DNA of 42,844 bases, taken from NCBI GenBank assembly GCA_905480485.1, contig CAJQQM010000066.1, positions 1 to 42,844 on the forward strand. The letters run 5' to 3'. Positions 42,339 to 42,844 of this stretch are shown here, piece after piece. Source of the stretch: an uncultured Aureispira sp. Its GTDB lineage: Bacteria; Bacteroidota; Bacteroidia; Chitinophagales; Saprospiraceae. The translations under genes and the position numbers were made by a program. Each line of letters opens with the position of its first letter. The first letter of the stretch is position 1. The notes under the pieces are model-generated. The model was not told the origin of the DNA, did no database searches, and saw only the letters and a program-made list of their open reading frames with translations.

Positions 42339-42844
42339 ATGAATAAGTTACTTATTTTAATAATACTGATTGGCTCAACGCTCGATTTGATAGGTCAACA
42401 ACAAGTTGTACCGATACACAAAAAAGCCAACTGCCAAAGCAAGACCTTGATGCAACAAAACCTTCGGCAACAACCTTTCCTAATGCAAAAACGAACTAAT
42501 TTTTTACGAAAAAGTAAAAGATGGATAGCAGATCAGGCCAACGCTACAGAACAAAAGTTGGCTAAAGTTATCCATAACATACCTACGGTGGTCCACGTAG
42601 TTTATGCAAATGCCATCCAAAATATATCAGATGCTCAAATTCAATCTCAAATTCAAGTCTTGAACGAAGACTTTAGTTTATCCAATCCCGATTTTGGTTT
42701 GGTAGTCCCTGCAGTATTTCAATCTTCAGCAGCTGATATCGAATTTAATTTCTGCTTGGCGCAAATTGATCCTGATGGAAATACAAGTACCGGAATTACC
42801 CGTACTATGACTACGGTAAGTAATATTGGCAATAGTAACAGTTC
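42339..42844 (+). CDS. M43 (pappalysin-type) zinc metalloprotease, 5' part only
   Basis: The frame opens with ATG at 42339 and runs off the window after 168 codons. It starts with a signal peptide (about 1-20, ending Ile-Gly-Gln). The pro-region and N-terminal catalytic segment follow with the hallmark IPTVVHVVYAN (about 84-94), Ile-Ser-Asp-Ala-Gln-Ile-Gln-Ser-Gln-Ile, LNEDFSLSNPDF, and Ile-Glu-Phe-Asn-Phe-Cys-Leu-Ala near 139-146. This pattern is typical of family M43 (cytophagalysin, ulilysin), secreted zinc proteases, often exported by the type IX system in Bacteroidota. The zinc motif HExxHxxGxxH and any sorting domain would lie beyond the window edge and are not seen. The upstream gap of 648 bp implies an independent promoter. 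Confidence 0.82.
   Translation, partial: MNKLLILIILIGSTLDLIGQQQVVPIHKKANCQSKTLMQQNLRQQPFLMQKRTNFLRKSKRWIADQANATEQKLAKVIHNIPTVVHVVYANAIQNISDAQIQSQIQVLNEDFSLSNPDFGLVVPAVFQSSAADIEFNFCLAQIDPDGNTSTGITRTMTTVSNIGNSNS

Noticed and set aside
1-42844. CRISPR array, insertion sequence, prophage, tRNA or rRNA
   Set aside because: No evenly spaced direct repeats, transposase or integrase motifs, or tRNA/rRNA-like segments were found by eye on either strand.

Overview
The window reads as chromosomal housekeeping and cell-envelope DNA of a Bacteroidota bacterium, most likely of a Saprospirales or Chitinophagales type; that placement is inference from gene content, not from a marker gene. It is AT-rich. Many products carry short signal peptides ending in Ala-Gln, one protein ends in a type IX secretion (Por) sorting domain, and there is a bacillithiol deacetylase, an HU-CCDC81/SPOR protein and several Asp-box or outer-membrane-barrel proteins. 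Coding density is high. I see no rRNA, tRNA, CRISPR array, insertion sequence, prophage or recognisable defence cassette.

Layout. 1-3.85 kb (minus): a secreted unknown and a 1033-residue sortilin-like Asp-box propeller protein, separated by a strong hairpin. 4.0-6.3 kb (plus): holA and an FAD amine oxidase-like enzyme, convergent with 6.3-9.9 kb (minus): the NAD(P)H-hydrate repair enzyme and a UbiD-family decarboxylase. 10.1-14.6 kb (plus): a secreted WD40-like protein whose real start is not a normal start codon, an esterase, an OmpA-family protein with a Lys-Pro/Glu-Pro linker, and a LysM protein. 14.6-15.6 kb (minus): two tandem paralogous lipoproteins. 15.6-17.3 kb (plus): a LuxE-family acyl-protein synthetase and an unknown protein. 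17.6-20.6 kb (minus): a PorV/PorQ-like barrel followed at 5 bp by a helix-hairpin-helix protein fused to an outer-membrane barrel. 21.0-21.7 kb (plus): folE with a textbook terminator. 22.3-31.5 kb (minus): an envelope protein, an OsmC protein, bshB1, a T9SS-sorted protein, a DUF4197 lipoprotein, folB with a cysteine-rich tail, a DPP-IV peptidase, YwbE and a DEAD-box helicase. 31.7-36.9 kb (minus): an operon of era with three small unknowns, then a B3/B4-domain protein and a triple-repeat vWA protein. 37.1-38.5 kb (plus): a small secreted protein and the HU-CCDC81/SPOR protein. 38.5-41.7 kb (minus): aroK overlapped by a MarR regulator, and a CrtI/retinol-saturase-like oxidoreductase. 42.3 kb to the edge (plus): the 5' part of an M43 metalloprotease.

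How the genes fit together. folE and folB are both pterin enzymes. bshB1 beside osmC suggests thiol-redox linkage. The helicase/YwbE pair and era concern RNA or ribosomes. Much of the rest builds or decorates the outer membrane and periplasm. No single obvious new system stands out. The best candidates for unexplored biology are the two-gene barrel/HhH-barrel module, the FolB fusion with a zinc-ribbon-like tail, the HU-TM-SPOR protein, and the unknown genes co-operonic with era.
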